A stretch of 64,000 bases of DNA from Lutjanus erythropterus. Lineage: Eukaryota > Chordata > Actinopteri > Lutjaniformes > Lutjanidae. The stretch covers positions 27,588,094 to 27,652,093 of the forward strand of contig CM034610.1 of the NCBI GenBank assembly GCA_020091685.1. Direction: 5' to 3'. The translations under genes were made by a program, and so were the position numbers. The notes under the pieces were generated by a model. It was not told where the DNA came from and did not search any database. It saw nothing but the letters and a program-made list of their open reading frames with translations. This document shows positions 13,766 through 26,100 of this stretch, piece after piece; the stretch's first letter is position 1, and each line of letters opens with the position of its first letter.

Positions 13766-14040
13766 TAGGGCTAGAATGTCTCTAAATGTCAGAAAATAGT
13801 GAAAAATGTGTAGTTTAGTTTAGTCCAGTTTCTCAGAGTCAGATGTGATGTCTTGTTTTATCAGTCTAAAATCCAGATATTCAGTTTAATATGAAAAAAG
13901 CAGAAAAGCAGGAAATCCCCATATTTAACGGCATTTTCTGCCATTTTTGCATGAAAAATTAGTTTATTTACTCACTAGTTTAATACTTTATTCTTTTTAC
14001 TCACTGCCTTGTCTGTTAATCCTTATTGTTGAGCCCTGCA
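13766..14040 (+). mobile_element. Decayed hAT-type MITE
   Basis: Starts TAGGGCTAGAATG and ends TTGAGCCCTGCA. The interior has gtcagaaaatagtgaaaaat and atattcagttta, shared with 22205-22385. Confidence 0.5.
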
Positions 14041-14339
14041 TTTCTCTTGTGTTGTTCTTTCACTTCATGACAGTAGTAGCTTAAAAAAGGAAAAGGGTCA
14101 TATTCTGTTATTCCAAGGGACCTACATGAGGGGAAACCAGTATATTTTCCATTTTGTAAAGGGTTGTTGGCTGAGAGTTCTGGTCTTCGTGACTGTGAGT
14201 TGTTTACCTTCACAAAATGATGTGTTTGTGTTGAGATACATATTCTTGTGTCAAACATATGGTCCGCTGACCAGTTGGGCCCGCTGGGTGACTTTGAAAA
14301 TTGCAGAGAAGTCATTAATTCCAGTTTTCCAATAAAATG

Positions 14340-14516
14340 CATTGTGATTCCTGATTTATATCACTGAGATTGCACTCATTTTACTCAAGACATCTCAGGC
14401 TGTTCATCCTGACCCCTAACTCTGTGAATATTGTACTAATTTTAGTGGTCCGACACACTTCAGATCAAATCGGGCTGTATGTAGCCCTTGAACTAAAATG
14501 AGTTTGACATCTCTGT
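14340..14516 (-). mobile_element. Fragment of a CAGGGGTG-type hAT MITE
   Basis: On the minus strand it begins CAGAGATGTCAAACTCATTT and continues with the gggctacatacagcccg block. It is the same family as 25706-26100. Confidence 0.55.
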
Positions 14517-15105
14517 CTTAAATCTTTGCTATACTTCCCATATAATATATCAACTAATAAACAAACAAATGAATAAAAATACTACAGCCAGTGAAAACAA
14601 CCAAACTCATTCTGGACAGAGAAAATGAACTGAATTGAAAACAAAAATTTAAAATGAAATAAAAATGAAACTAACTATAATAACCCTGCTGCACACATAC
14701 AGTAGAGTCACGCATAGACGCGTTCCTGAGGTGTTTGACAGGTGGAGCCTGTCTGAACACACATTCTGAAGAAGCACCCTCTGCTCCCTTCACTCTTTTT
14801 TTCCTCCACCATTACTCCAAACTGTAAGATTCAAAGACGTGTTTAGGCAGCAGAAAATTCATCCTGACATCCAGCCTCAAACACACTTCTATCTCCTTTT
14901 TGCTGTTTCTTTTTTTAATCACACACACGAGCTGGAAACGTTATGTATAGACTGCCACATGGACACAATTTTCCTCAAGCTCTCTGGGCAAATACACACT
15001 GGCGGCAAACTCCGGATGAACTCATAGACACTGCAGAAAAACATCTCTCCCGTGGACAGACAGTACTGTGTCTGTTGCCTTAGGACTGATTCTGTATGTA
15101 CACTA

Positions 15106-15108
<3 letters not shown>

Positions 15109-15138
<30 letters not shown>
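15109..15138. repeat. (TG)n microsatellite
   Basis: About 15 TG units. Confidence 0.95.
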
Positions 15139-16033
15139 AGTGTCCATGAAAAGAAAACAAGGAGAAAGCATGGAAAAGATGAGTTGATTGAGTAACATTT
15201 TATTCCGTGGGGATGTTTGCAATGAAAACTCTGACGGGCTTGGCTTTCCTCACGTTCTTCCACTGCTTTTCTTCCGTCCGCTCCTCTTTCTCTTCCATTT
15301 TGTTCTGTTTCTTATCACCGTCTCACGTTTATGAGTCGAAAAAACTGTAAACTACCCGTCCTGTTGATCTGTTCTGACATTGTTCAGATAACAAGTGAAT
15401 CTCTGAACAGTGTAGAGTGTGTTTGCTCTGTTGCATGTGTGCAACACGTGTACACCGCCTGATTGGGTGTGTGTGTGTACACTATATTTGTAAATGCTAA
15501 CCTGAGTTAGCGTTCACATGTGGGCAGCTGTATTTTGTTGTGTATGACGAGGGGCTCGGCGCTAATCACATCCAGGACCACACAGACGCTCTGGTCGGTG
15601 GGAGCCGGCGGGAATCGGGGCCCTCGGTACCCCAACCAGACTCTCTGCCAAGAAAATCACCTTCCAGACTGTTGGCTCCACATTTTGGTCCCCTCCTCCT
15701 CCACCACCACCTTCTCCTCTTTCATACATTCTGCTGCATCCAGACAGGAAAAGATGGAGATTGTAGTGGTGCGAGAGTGGGGGAGTGTAGTGCCCAGGGG
15801 CCTCACCAGGCCTCGTAGGCTTCATTACACCCCTGGGTGGGAGGAATTGGTGAGGGGGAAGGGGCGTGTAAGGAATGACCATGTTGGTCCTTTGTGTGCA
15901 TGTACAGCTATATGTGTGTGTGTGTGTCTGTGGTCTCTTTACAGTATGTGTTTTATTGCTCATTACAGAGGTGACAGAGATGTGGAGATGAATGGAAAGG
16001 CTGGAGGGGGTTGAGAACATGCAGTATGGAGTA
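15139..16033. other. Unassigned stretch with open frames on both strands
   Basis: A GC-richer segment (15530-15860) is open for 164 codons on + and 179 codons on -, both running into TG/CA repeats. No recognisable domain or splice structure is present, so I do not call a gene. Confidence 0.4.
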
Positions 16034-16055
16034 TGTGTGTGTGTGTGTGTGTGTG
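16034..16055. repeat. (TG)n microsatellite
   Basis: About 11 TG units. Confidence 0.9.
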
Positions 16056-16377
16056 GGTTTGTGCACATCTGTGTCTTAAAAACATCTGTATCCACATTCA
16101 AGTACAGTTAAAGGAGCAGTTCATCTCAATTCTGTATTGTAATCATAAAGATGAGTCTGTTCATCACAAACAAAATCTCATCTTTTAAAAATCTGATTCA
16201 TGAATTCCAAAGATTGATTCTTTCCCCTTACTGCTATAAATAATATTAATTTAAACTAAAAAAAAAAAAAATAGGGCTGTCCCTTATTTACAATGATGAT
16301 GACTAACAGTTTAAAAGATATAATAAAAAATATATATAAAAGGTGAAAACAGCAAAAGATAGTAAAGAAAACCAAAT

Positions 16378-16846
16378 AAATAAAACAAGCGTATAAATAC
16401 CATTCAAAATACAAGATACTAAAACCAAGTTAAGTAAAACAATTGCAAACAGAAGTTGAATAGTTTTTGATTATGGACGTTAGGGCTGCAACTAACAATT
16501 ATTTTCACTGTCAATTAATCTGTCAATTATTTTCTCAATTAATCAGTTAGTTGTTTGCTCTATAAAGTGTAAGAAAATTTTCAAAGATTTTTCATTACTG
16601 TAATAACCGACAAAGACAAGCAGCAAAACCTCACATTTAAGAAGTTGAAACCAGCAAATGTTTGATATTTTTGCTTGACATTGTGAAACAATTAATCTGT
16701 TATCAATATAGCTCTCGATTCACTAATCATCGCAGCTCTAAAAATAACAGTTAAAACAACCATATAAATACCATTCATAAAAGATACTAAAAACAATTCA
16801 AGAAAAATAGATTCAAACAGGAGAAAAATGGTTTTTGATCATGGAT
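16378..16846. repeat. Two 95-bp direct repeats flanking a hAT MITE
   Basis: The left copy (16378-16478) and the right copy (16750-16846) share ataaataccattca, agatactaaaa and gtttttgat-atgga words. The MITE at 16481-16740 lies between them. Confidence 0.6.
16481..16740 (+). mobile_element. hAT-type MITE, nearly complete
   Basis: Starts TAGGGCTGCAACTAAC and ends CATCGCAGCTCTA, which are inverted ends. No clean 8-bp duplication is visible outside it. Confidence 0.65.
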
Positions 16847-18708
16847 TTAAATTCACTAAAGTACACCAGGGTATTGATTTTTAGGGTACTTTGTAAAGAA
16901 AACACCTTTTTGACAGGCTGGAAAAGATGGAAATTCGTGCTGTGAGCACACAATGCACTCAGCGTTGGCTATGTACTATGATGCTGTGGGGGTGGACGTG
17001 ATTTTAAATCATAAATTATTTAAGAAAAGAACTGAGGAACAATTCAGATTTTACGATTTCAATTTGGTTTTAATAATCCAGAACGCTGACATGTGGACCG
17101 TGACATACAAAAGCTGTCCAGGCTGCTGTTGTTGTCAGGCTTCTCCTGCAATAATACAGAAATGTTTTAATAGAGCTGTGCCAGATGTCTTTTTCTTCCA
17201 TTCAGAGCTTCTGCTGAGGTTGTCAGTTGAAGCTATTGAACTTCAAATGTATGTGGTCATGTTTTATGACATGATTAACCTAAAAAAAGAAAAAAACGTG
17301 GCACAGAATCTTCAGTTTGAATAAAGTGATTAATTGGATTAAATGAGTTAGTCCTTTCTCATTAATTCAACTTTATTTAATTGAACATAATTAAATGTGT
17401 TTGACCAGCCTGTAAATACAGATGCGTGCCTCCCTTTGAGTGCAGCAAACTGTTAGACCACAGTGAAAATTTTGTTTTTTTTAAAGGCTAAATAACCAAA
17501 AAATATAGACTGAAGTAGAATATTTCGTTAGATAAAAGCATGCCGTGTATTTTGGTAATTATTGATTGATTTTTGGACTTCAGAACACTCACAGGAGTTG
17601 GAAACAGTCCTACACAATCAACAAATAGTATAATACTAATAATATTAGTGTAGCCTAGGCCTGAACACTTACTTGAAATTTTATTCAAATTATATATTGT
17701 CATGTTACATAGATTTCCTGGACTTCACACGTATGCTACAAAAGTGATCATTTTTAACATGTAGCTCAATTAAAATTAGAATAATAATGTAAGAATTATA
17801 ATTCCCTCTAATATCTCAAATCATATGACAGTTAGATATTATTTCAAAATCATTCAGCTCTGTTGTAGCCTAATCTTTATCTGCTACTCTGCAGAAATAT
17901 TGAGTTTAAACAAAATGAATTGACATTAAAAAAAGAAAAGCTGTGCAGCATTCAAATGATGAACTGTTAAGAACAGCCCTAGGTTTTATTCATGTCTTTA
18001 GTGCAATATGAACTGGCAGTTAAGTTAAATATTGAGAAATAAAGCACAGAAAAATATGTAAGAAGATGCTTATATTTTGAAAGTTAAGATAACTGCAAGG
18101 ATTTGAATCATAATACTGCCCGTCTTCTGTAATAATGTGAAAAATGTGGTGTTAAAACATCTAAGAGACACCCTCGATGCTTCTCCTAGAGCCTCGGGTC
18201 ATTGCAGGCGCAGCGGTGGATCGTGCAGTAAACAGCGACACCCTGATGTGCACTCCCTCGCCCATACATCTGTACGTCTGTCCTCTTTAACTGAGAGCAA
18301 AGTCTGGCACACACATGACCTGAATAACTGCCTGACACAGCTCACTCCTCTTTAGGCGAACGGCTTGCCGAGGCTGAGATCTCAAATATGGTCAGAATGG
18401 CCTCAGTGTTGTCACCGGGTGTCATCTTCTACATGGCGACAGGACACCAGTTAGCGTCATGCATGCGTGTGGCAGGCACTGCTGGGATGCGTACAGTGCA
18501 GATCCTGGACCTGCTGTATCTAGGCCAGACAGCTGATGATGTTGCCCCATACTGAGAACAAGCTCCACAGCATGAGGTAGAAAGGTCGACTTAAAGTTCA
18601 AAGAAGAACTTGTTCTTGCCAGTGGTTACGTTTGTGTCTGCACGCTAAGAACCAGGACATGCTTAGTGGCCAAATAATCAGGCTACTAAACCTCACAGGA
18701 CCCTCCTG
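16847..18708. other. Unassigned non-coding stretch
   Basis: 16953-17324 is open for 123 codons on + but has no domain signature and is AT-biased. 18140-18560 is GC-richer and repeat-free, without a convincing exon. Confidence 0.35.
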
Positions 18709-19288
18709 CACTCTGAGAAATAAAGGTGCTAACTAGAACCATGAAGAGTTCGTCAGTTTGAAGGCTTTTCAGTTCCTGGTAGAACCTTTCATAAAGGTTC
18801 TATTTGGAGCCCTTCTACAGGGTTCTACCTTGAACCCAACATACCTAGAGCTGTGGAAGCCCAGAATCTCTTATAAGGGGCTTTAAAAGAAACCTCTCTA
18901 TGGTACAGTTGTTCCACACAGAACCCTCTCTGGTGGTTCTATCTAGAACCTTTCCAATTTCCAAGTGTACTAACAAGATTCCACCCAGGGGGTTTTACCA
19001 TAGACCCTTTTATATTCCAAGGGTTTTATCTAGAACCCACACAGGGTGTTCTACCAAGAGCCCTCTTATATTCCAAATGTTTTATTTAGAACCCATCCAG
19101 GGGGGTTCTACTGTGAGCTTTGTTATATTCCAAGGGTTTCATCTTGAATCTACCCAGGGCGTTGTACTGAGAACCCTTTTATATTATAGTCCAAAGAACC
19201 CTTGGTGAAAGAGCTCTTCCGGGATTTCAACAATCCTTCCAGGATTCCTTCAGTAAGAGCTCTTTTGGAGCCCTTATTTCTCAGAGTG
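18709..19288. mobile_element. TIR element with 57-bp minisatellite core, copy B
   Basis: Cleanest copy. The left end CACTCTGAGAAATAAAGG and the right end CCCTTATTTCTCAGAGTG pair over about 15 bp without mismatch. The core repeats the AACCCTTTTATATTCCAAGG unit about six times. The flanking target duplication is unclear. Confidence 0.75.
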
Positions 19289-19624
19289 TGTATCCTGAAG
19301 TCACACCACTCTGTCATGTCCACAGTGAACAGCTAATAGAGACGCTGAGACAGAAACACACAGACCTGCTTCAGTGGAGAACCCAGGCGAGCTGTAGCCT
19401 GCATCTTTCTCTCCCTGTGGAGCTCCGACTGGCTCCCCCTCATGAACTCGTCCCAATTTGTCAAAGCTTTGCTGTTTTTCTTGATAAATTTGCACGTATT
19501 TATTTATATCATTTTATTTGTGCTCTGTTTATACGCCTGACGTGAGTCTGGTTTGTTTTATTTGAGCTGAGGCTGGTGCCTGGATCCCAGCCCTGTTTGT
19601 AAACTCCAAGAAACTCAGTGCACA

Positions 19625-19625
<1 letters not shown>

Positions 19626-19652
<27 letters not shown>
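19626..19652. repeat. (CA)n microsatellite
   Basis: About 13 CA units. Confidence 0.95.
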
Positions 19653-19656
<4 letters not shown>

Positions 19657-20124
19657 AAACACTCACTACTCACTTCCAGGCTTGCACAGTGCAACAGTGC
19701 TTGCACGTGCACACACATGCAAACAATTGCTGTGGTTTCACAACCACTTTGGGTGATCTGTGAATCTGTTTCTGAATGGTCTTTCATGTAAAACAAACAG
19801 CTTTCAACACGTACTAACACATCAGAATGCCTCGTAAATGGATGTATTTATATAGTTTTTGCGCATATAGTGTGTTAAATGGATGCAAATATAAGGGGTT
19901 ATAAATTAGAGGCCAATAATGGGAAATATATGCTAATAATTATTATTCCAATAATTAAATTATAGCTGATAAATATTGGCTATAATAATATCTGATTTGA
20001 GAGATTATGTCAAAGCATTTAATGTGAATTCTTTGGCAGATTGATCTATGTAAGCCAAAGTGTTTTTTGATGCACTTTACAAAAAATAAAGAAAGAAAGA
20101 AGATTAGATGAAGAGTCAGAACGA

Positions 20125-20232
20125 GGGCTGGGAAATATGATATGAAACTAGATATCATCTTAGATTTTGGAAAGCAATAGTCATCCATACTCTATTGTTG
20201 TAATATTGATATTGATATATTTGCCCAGCTTT
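20125..20232. mobile_element. Short MITE, GGGCTGGGAAATAT type
   Basis: The ends agggctgggaaatatgat and atatttgcccagctt are inverted. It is related to the outer element at 60857-61363. Confidence 0.5.
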
Positions 20233-20425
20233 ATGTAAAAGTATGTAGCTGTTATTAAAAATACTCATTGTGCAGTACGTTGGACCCTGTCAGTGTTTTA
20301 CTATTATATATATGATGTTTTTGGATTAATTTTACTTTTGCATCAATGTTTATGTTGCATTTTACTGCTGTAGATTGTTGGTGTATGGTTAATTGTCACT
20401 ACGTTACATATAGTTGGGTATTTAT

Positions 20426-21308
20426 TAGACTTGCACCGATTTCAACTTTCTTAGCCGATTCCGATTTCCGATTTTTGAGGGGTCTGACCTACCGATTCCG
20501 ATTTTGGCCGGTTCCGATTTTCAGTCTTTCTAAGAACTGTAATTGACAGCATTCACAAACATTTTTGCAACTTTTCTTGTAAATATGTTCATAATAAGAC
20601 ACTGACTATTAAATATTCATTTAATACTTTCTCCAAAATCATCCAGATTACAACCAGGCCTTATTATAATTTTATATTAAGATTATGAATTGGTGAACGT
20701 GATCTCGCGAGATCATCTCGCGGGACGCGATTTCACGTGATCTTTTGTGGAAGCGGATGTAAACAAACCGGAGACTAACGCTGTGCAACAGTTTGAAGTA
20801 AAACTTTGCCGTGAGAAAAACAGATGCAGAAATTAAACGAGTCTGGATGAGAAAATGTTTGAGGAGACGCATCAACACAGGTTGTTTATTCTTCAGCCAG
20901 AACAGGAGGTGAGATTTTAACTGTCCCTCTGTAAACAGCAGTCTGCTGCTGGCTAACATTAGCCTGAAGAGCTACAAAGTTTACGGCTGTTTTGCGACAT
21001 TGTCAGCTGCTCTGTCTCCTTGTAGACTGTCTGTCTTCTCTTTATCCTGTTCTTGGAATCTGTCACTGACACCAGCTTCATCCATCCACACATCTTGTCA
21101 GAGTGTGTGTAGCTGTTATCAGCGCTGTGTTGACGTCACGGTCAGTTTGTCTGCTGCGCGCATGACGTGACCATCGTGCAGAACATGTGTGTGACAATGA
21201 CGGGCACAGAACCGGATTTGTGACGCTGACCGGCCGGTCACCGGTCAGGGCCGGTCACGTGAAAACCGGCCCGATTCCGAGCATTGCCGATTAATCGGTG
21301 CAAGTCTA
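20426..21308. mobile_element. hAT-like transposon, 883 bp, with exact target duplication
   Basis: Perfect 16-bp inverted ends TAGACTTGCACCGATT are flanked by an identical 8-bp direct repeat GTATTTAT (20418-20425 and 21309-21316), the hAT signature. Subterminal CCGATT and GGCCGGT words repeat at both ends, as expected for transposase binding. The centre is far more CpG-rich than the neighbourhood. It has TCTCGCGAGA at 20703-20712, CACGTG at 20734-20739, and an 18-codon frame from the ATG at 20855 to a GTGAGA donor at 20909. No transposase catalytic domain is present, so it is an internally deleted, non-autonomous copy. Confidence 0.85.
20703..20712. promoter_or_regulatory. TCTCGCGAGA palindrome inside the hAT-like element
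   Basis: An exact 10-bp palindrome known as a promoter element of TATA-less vertebrate genes. A near repeat (tctcgcgggacgcg) follows. Promoter activity here is inferred. Confidence 0.5.
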
Positions 21309-21316
21309 GTATTTAT

Positions 21317-22204
21317 TCTACACCAATGCCTCGAATGTAATAAGATCATAGATAGATTTTTGCACAATTTGAGGATGAATAGAATGTTTTTGTTTTTCAG
21401 AGAAAAACAGCTGTGGATGTTAAATCATCCATTTTTGTTCACTATCCAAGCCTTTCTTACCCTCAGATGTGCATGAACTGCAGGTTATATGAGCTTATTT
21501 TAAAATTTTAAAAATCAGTATCAGCCATGAGAAATAGGTAATTGTCAGTTATTGGTATGAGCTGAAAAAAAATCATATTGTGCTTCCCTAAGAGAAACAA
21601 AACAAAATACATGATGGATGAGAAAAATATGAGACAAAAACATCTGATGAAAGCAACAAAATATGTTAAAATAAAATATAAGCAAAAATATTGAAGAAAT
21701 AGATTAGAAGATTAAGAGTAGTAGCTGTTGCTGCCAACAAAGACACTCTGCCACCTGCTAACTCTGGGCTCTCTCAGTCAAACCCACCTCCTGCTTCCTC
21801 TATAACAAAATATTAATGAACCCTCCTGGACTGCTCCACCTGCTATTTCACCATCGTCAGCCTGACCAATAGAAAATCTCTAAAATCTACTAAACAACTG
21901 CTCTCCCCACAGCCCTCACTGACACTGCCACGGCTCGCAGAGCACCGACCATAGAAGATGACCCCTGCCTCCCCCTCAACCCTTCACCCTCCTCCTCTCT
22001 GGCTGCACATACAGACAAACAATATGCCAAAAAAAAAAAACACACTGCAGGAGGAGTTTAGTGCCCTCAAGTGTTTTTACTAGCCAGGGCACACTCCTGA
22101 CTTGTGTTGTAATGTTGTGGTGGGTCTATACCTTTTTTTTTAAATGTTATTTTTGTGTACAGATTTGGAAAACAACCTATTTTCTGTATATATCTCAAAT
22201 CAAT
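21317..22204. other. Unassigned non-coding stretch
   Basis: AT-rich except for a C-rich patch at 21770-22010. No gene is seen. Confidence 0.35.
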
Positions 22205-22385
22205 TAGGGCTGCAACTAAAGATTATTGTCGGTTATTTTCTGGATCGATCAATCAATTAGTTGTTGGGTTTCTAAAATGTCAGAAAATTGTGAAAAATGT
22301 CGATCAGTGTTTCCCAAAGATGACGTCCTTAGATGTCTTGTTTTGTCCACAACCCAAAGATATTCAGTTTACTGTGTAAGATAAA
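22205..22385 (+). mobile_element. hAT-type MITE, 5' half
   Basis: Begins TAGGGCTGCAACTAAAGATT and includes tgtcgatcagtgtttcccaa. It is truncated at the 3' side near the agatattcagtttactgtg word. Confidence 0.7.
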
Positions 22386-22964
22386 CAAAATATAGGAAAA
22401 TAGTAACATGAAAAAGTCAAATGAAAGCAACAAAATTGTGTTAGAATAAAATAAGAGACAATAAATACTGAATAAACAATAAAAAAAAGTAATAATTGTC
22501 TAGATAGAAGTCAGTTTTTATTTAGCAGGAACTTCTCGAAGGCCTAAGGCTTTCCCTTTATGTTAAATGTAATGTTTTCATTGACAGACATCTTTATAGT
22601 CATTTCGACCACAAGAGTTGGTTTTTGTGGGTCTGACATACAGAACATACCATAAGTGTACATTTGGTAGCAACAAAACCAACATGTACCATCTTTTTCC
22701 TCATCCAGTAGGAGACACATAATGATAGTTTGGGCTATTTTTTTGGAGAAGCGTGTCCTTGCTGTGGCCTTTCTGGGGGATTCCCTGTTGCTCCCATCTC
22801 TAATCTGGGAAGAGGAGACCTCTCCCCGGGCTGTTGGCATGGCAACAGCACCTGAGTGGGTGCAGCAGGGAGATGAAGTGAGAGGAAGCGGCAGGGAGGG
22901 CAGAGCAGAGTGATTGCCCAGATTGCTGGCACAGTTGGACAAAGTTACCCATGCACTCACAGCC

Positions 22965-23210
22965 TCCGTGTGTGTGTGCGTGTGTCTGTGTTTCTGTGTC
23001 TGTGTGTGTATGTTTGTGTGTGTATGGCGCTGCAGGTTAGGCTTAGGGCCCAGACGCCACCACACACACACACACATATACACACATACAAACCTCTCCT
23101 GTTCCCTGCCATGTTGGCATTGCCTACTCAATCTGCCTAAATTTGGATACACATGCAAGTTTACACACACACATTTAAACAGTAATACAACAACACACAA
23201 ACACACACTG
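22965..23210. repeat. Interrupted TG then CA microsatellite block
   Basis: A TG-rich stretch at 22968-23025 is followed by CA-rich stretches at 23062-23205, together able to fold back. It generates long but meaningless open frames on both strands. Confidence 0.8.
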
Positions 23211-23474
23211 AAAATGGAATTCCCTCCTCTGCTAGTCCATCTAATTATACCACCTGCACACGCTGTCACATGCTCACTCCTCTTCCTCTTTCTCAGGGTG
23301 AAATTTGGCGTGACCGCTGCCTCCGAACATTTGAACCCACACAGGGATCCAATCCCCGAATCAACAAAATTTGCGTATGTGTGCTCGTGCAGACATTTAG
23401 AAATCGATTAAACCAGTTAAATCTGCAGCCTCAGTCAACAGTTTCTCACATGGATCCTGTATGTATTACCATTA

Positions 23475-24180
23475 GAAACAGATTTTCGTTTTGAAACGAG
23501 AAAACCAAAATCAGGAACAAGCTGTTTACGGATACCCGTTTACAAATAGGTAAAACAAAAAAAGAGAACAGCCTGTTTCTCATTTTTTGCGCTGAGAATA
23601 AAAACAGAAAACGACCCATTTCCCGTTTTTGTTTTGAAAGTGTACTTGGCGACCAACGGATTTTCATTTTAAAATGAGAAATCCAAAATCGGGGAATGAG
23701 ACGGTCCGTGAACAATTTGTTCTTTTGACATTCAATTGAGAATCCAGGATCGGAAAACGAAAAACACATTTGTCATTTTGTTATTTGTTTATGATACTCA
23801 AAAAGAAATAAGAGTTTGTTTTTCATGCTTTCAATTTTATGCTTAGTTCGAAAATAAGAAATGACTGAAACGGGCCACGGGCTGAATTTGATTTTAATAT
23901 TTAATTTGTTCAATTTGTGTGACGAAGAAGAAGTTGTACCTGCCAACCTTAAAAAAGAAGAGGAAGAAAAAGAAGAAGGCACAGGGTACATGGATTGTCT
24001 AGCCATATGTAGGACTTTTTAAATTCTCGATCAAGAAGCGCATAAGAAAAACAGATAATGGGCCATTTTAGTGTTTTCCGTTTTTTATTATAAAAAAAAA
24101 TAGAGAGGAAAACAGGTAGTTTTCTGTTTTTGTTTCCCTAAATAGGAATCGGTAAACAGGGGACAGACTTCTCAGCTGAC
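23475..24180. repeat. Degenerate AAAACGAGAAA-type tandem block
   Basis: Multiple imperfect copies of words such as gagaaatccaaaatcgg and their complements (cattttcgttttc). Old tandem and inverted structure; origin unknown. Confidence 0.5.
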
Positions 24181-25360
24181 TCAAGGAAGGAAGCATTAGC
24201 ATTAGCTTACATTAGCCAGCTACATCAGCAACAGTCATCGTATTAGCTCACAAAATCCACCGTCTTCAGCTAGAAATGAGGCGCTGTTTTTGTTTACTTC
24301 TCTTGTGTTTAAAAAATGACTCCCTGTTGCAATGTTAAATCTGTGGCCCTTATCACAGTAAACTGCATAAGTGCAGTGCATGAATGGAAAGCTTGACAGC
24401 AGTAGCAACAGTAACTAAGGAGGGCGGAGCTTAGCAGTCAAGGGTCAGTTGTTGGAGAGGTTGATGTAATGTAATGCCAGTTTGTGCAATCAGACAGTCA
24501 GTGACTGACTATATGTTGAAACTATACAAACCCCTCCTTATTATTAAAGATGCTGTAACTTTTTATCCTCCAAAACGATCTCATAAAAATGAAAATCCCT
24601 CCTTGTCCATGTGTCGTCTTGTTACAATTAGACACTTCCATTAACTGTGAGGAAATGAACAAGTCTGGGGAAGTGGACGTCTCCGGGAAAAACAATCGGG
24701 AAAGCACACACATACATACAGCCTCCAACAGTTTCACACAGAGTGCAGTTTTTCTTAAGGTGGGCTGGCGAGGAAATGCAAGGCAGGATAAACGGCTGGA
24801 TGTGTGTTTGGGAGGGTTTCATGGAAAGAGTACAGGCTTAGCAGAGGTTGTAAAATGCACTTTGAGCTGAAGAAAAGGCAGAGATCTGCTGAGAGTTTGA
24901 TCCGTTGAAAAAGGAACTTCAGCCTGAGGAGGTGTCGGGCACTGCAGCATTCACAGGCCCACCTTAAGAAGAAAAAAAAACCCCACAAAACTGCCAGTGG
25001 AGGAAAAGAGAAGAAGTGAAAAAAAGAGAAGTGAGCTGGATTTGTTTTCCAAATGTAGTCACATTCTTGGCAGCACCTTCGCTTGTCCTTGCCAAAGGAG
25101 GGTGGGAAGAGGAGGGATGAGAGAGGTAGAGAGAGAAAGAGCAGATTGTTTTTCTTTTTTTTTCTCATTTCTTGCTGCCTAGTAGATTAAAAGTTAATAT
25201 ATTAACACCATCTATAGATGTACTTTAATCTTTGACCTTGGCCCACATTGCCTATAAGTGGACACGTGTGGATTTGTTATCTTTTTTCTGTGTACGTAGG
25301 TCTTGTAAAAGTATACATTGCCTCATTTGGCCCCTGCTGAAAAAATGTACCATTTTATTG
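24181..25360. other. Unassigned non-coding stretch
   Basis: No gene is seen. 24960-25160 is purine-rich on + (repeated agaag and gagag words), which keeps frames open by composition. Confidence 0.35.
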
Positions 25361-25512
25361 GCACCCCGGTAGCTCACGTGGTTGAGTGCGCACACAATGT
25401 ACTAAGACTAAGTCCTCACCACGGCAGCACGGGTTCAATTCCAGCCTGACATCCCCTCTCCCTCTCCCCCCTCTCCCTCTCCCTCCCCTACCTACAGAAT
25501 CTAATACAGGTT
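25361..25512 (+). mobile_element. tRNA-derived SINE
   Basis: The head carries an A-box-like TAGCTCACGTGGTTGAG (from 25370) and a B-box-like GGGTTCAATTCC (25431-25442). The tail is CT-rich and then AT-rich. It is not a tRNA gene: spacing and the anticodon arm are degenerate. Relatives lie at 44332 and 36730, and reversed at 35071. Confidence 0.75.
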
Positions 25513-25705
25513 AAAACAAAAGTCAAAAATAATAATAGTCTTAAACAAACACACTTTTACCATTTCATGTTTGGCTTCAACAGTTAAACAAACCAGTCAC
25601 AGAATGTCCTCAGGTATTATTCCCATTGCTTTTAAAATAGGTTACTGTAGAGCTTAACCATCTCTGACCTCAGATGCACTTTGCTTTGCAATTCAATACA
25701 AGAAC

Positions 25706-26100
25706 CAGGGGTGACAAACTCATAATAGTTCATTGGCCACATACAGCCCAGTTTGATCTCATGTGGGCCAGACCAGTTAAAGCATTGCACAATAATAACA
25801 ACACCTCCAAGTTTTTTTTCACCCTTTTTCAGTGAAATATAAGTACATTCTCAAAACCTTCACAATTAATGAAGCATACAGATGATGAACAGGCTGAGAT
25901 GTGTGAGGAAAGTAAGTGCAATTTCAACAATGTCTCAATTTTTCCACATTAAGTCAGTCTACTGTCATTATGAGCACTGCAATAACAGATTACAGCGGAT
26001 CTACAAATCGACAGAACAGTTATGTGTTCTGGAACTGAATAAAATACATATTTTTACTTCTTCATTATTCAAACAACCTGTTGAGATTTTTAATTTTGCA
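25706..26100 (+). mobile_element. CAGGGGTG-type hAT MITE, 5' part
   Basis: Starts CAGGGGTGACAAACTC, with ggccacatacagcccagttt and gtgggccagaccagt. The 3' terminus is not clear; the end is approximate. Confidence 0.6.

Noticed and set aside
15520-16101. 164- and 179-codon frames on opposite strands
   Set aside because: They run into TG repeats, with no recognisable domain or exon boundaries.
18575-18590. tgaggtagaaagg, resembling a let-7 seed
   Set aside because: The match stops after the first eight bases and no hairpin partner is visible nearby.
22544-23411. 241-codon minus frame and 165-codon plus frame
   Set aside because: They run through TG/CA microsatellites and read as Thr-His or Val-Cys strings.
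23475-24180. Retroviral or LTR remnant
   Set aside because: The repeated words are short and in both orientations. No LTR boundaries, primer-binding site or gag/pol motif is seen.
25361-25450. Possible tRNA genes here and at 33890-33970 and 44340-44420
   Set aside because: A and B boxes are present or partial, but no cloverleaf with a proper anticodon arm. SINE tails follow.
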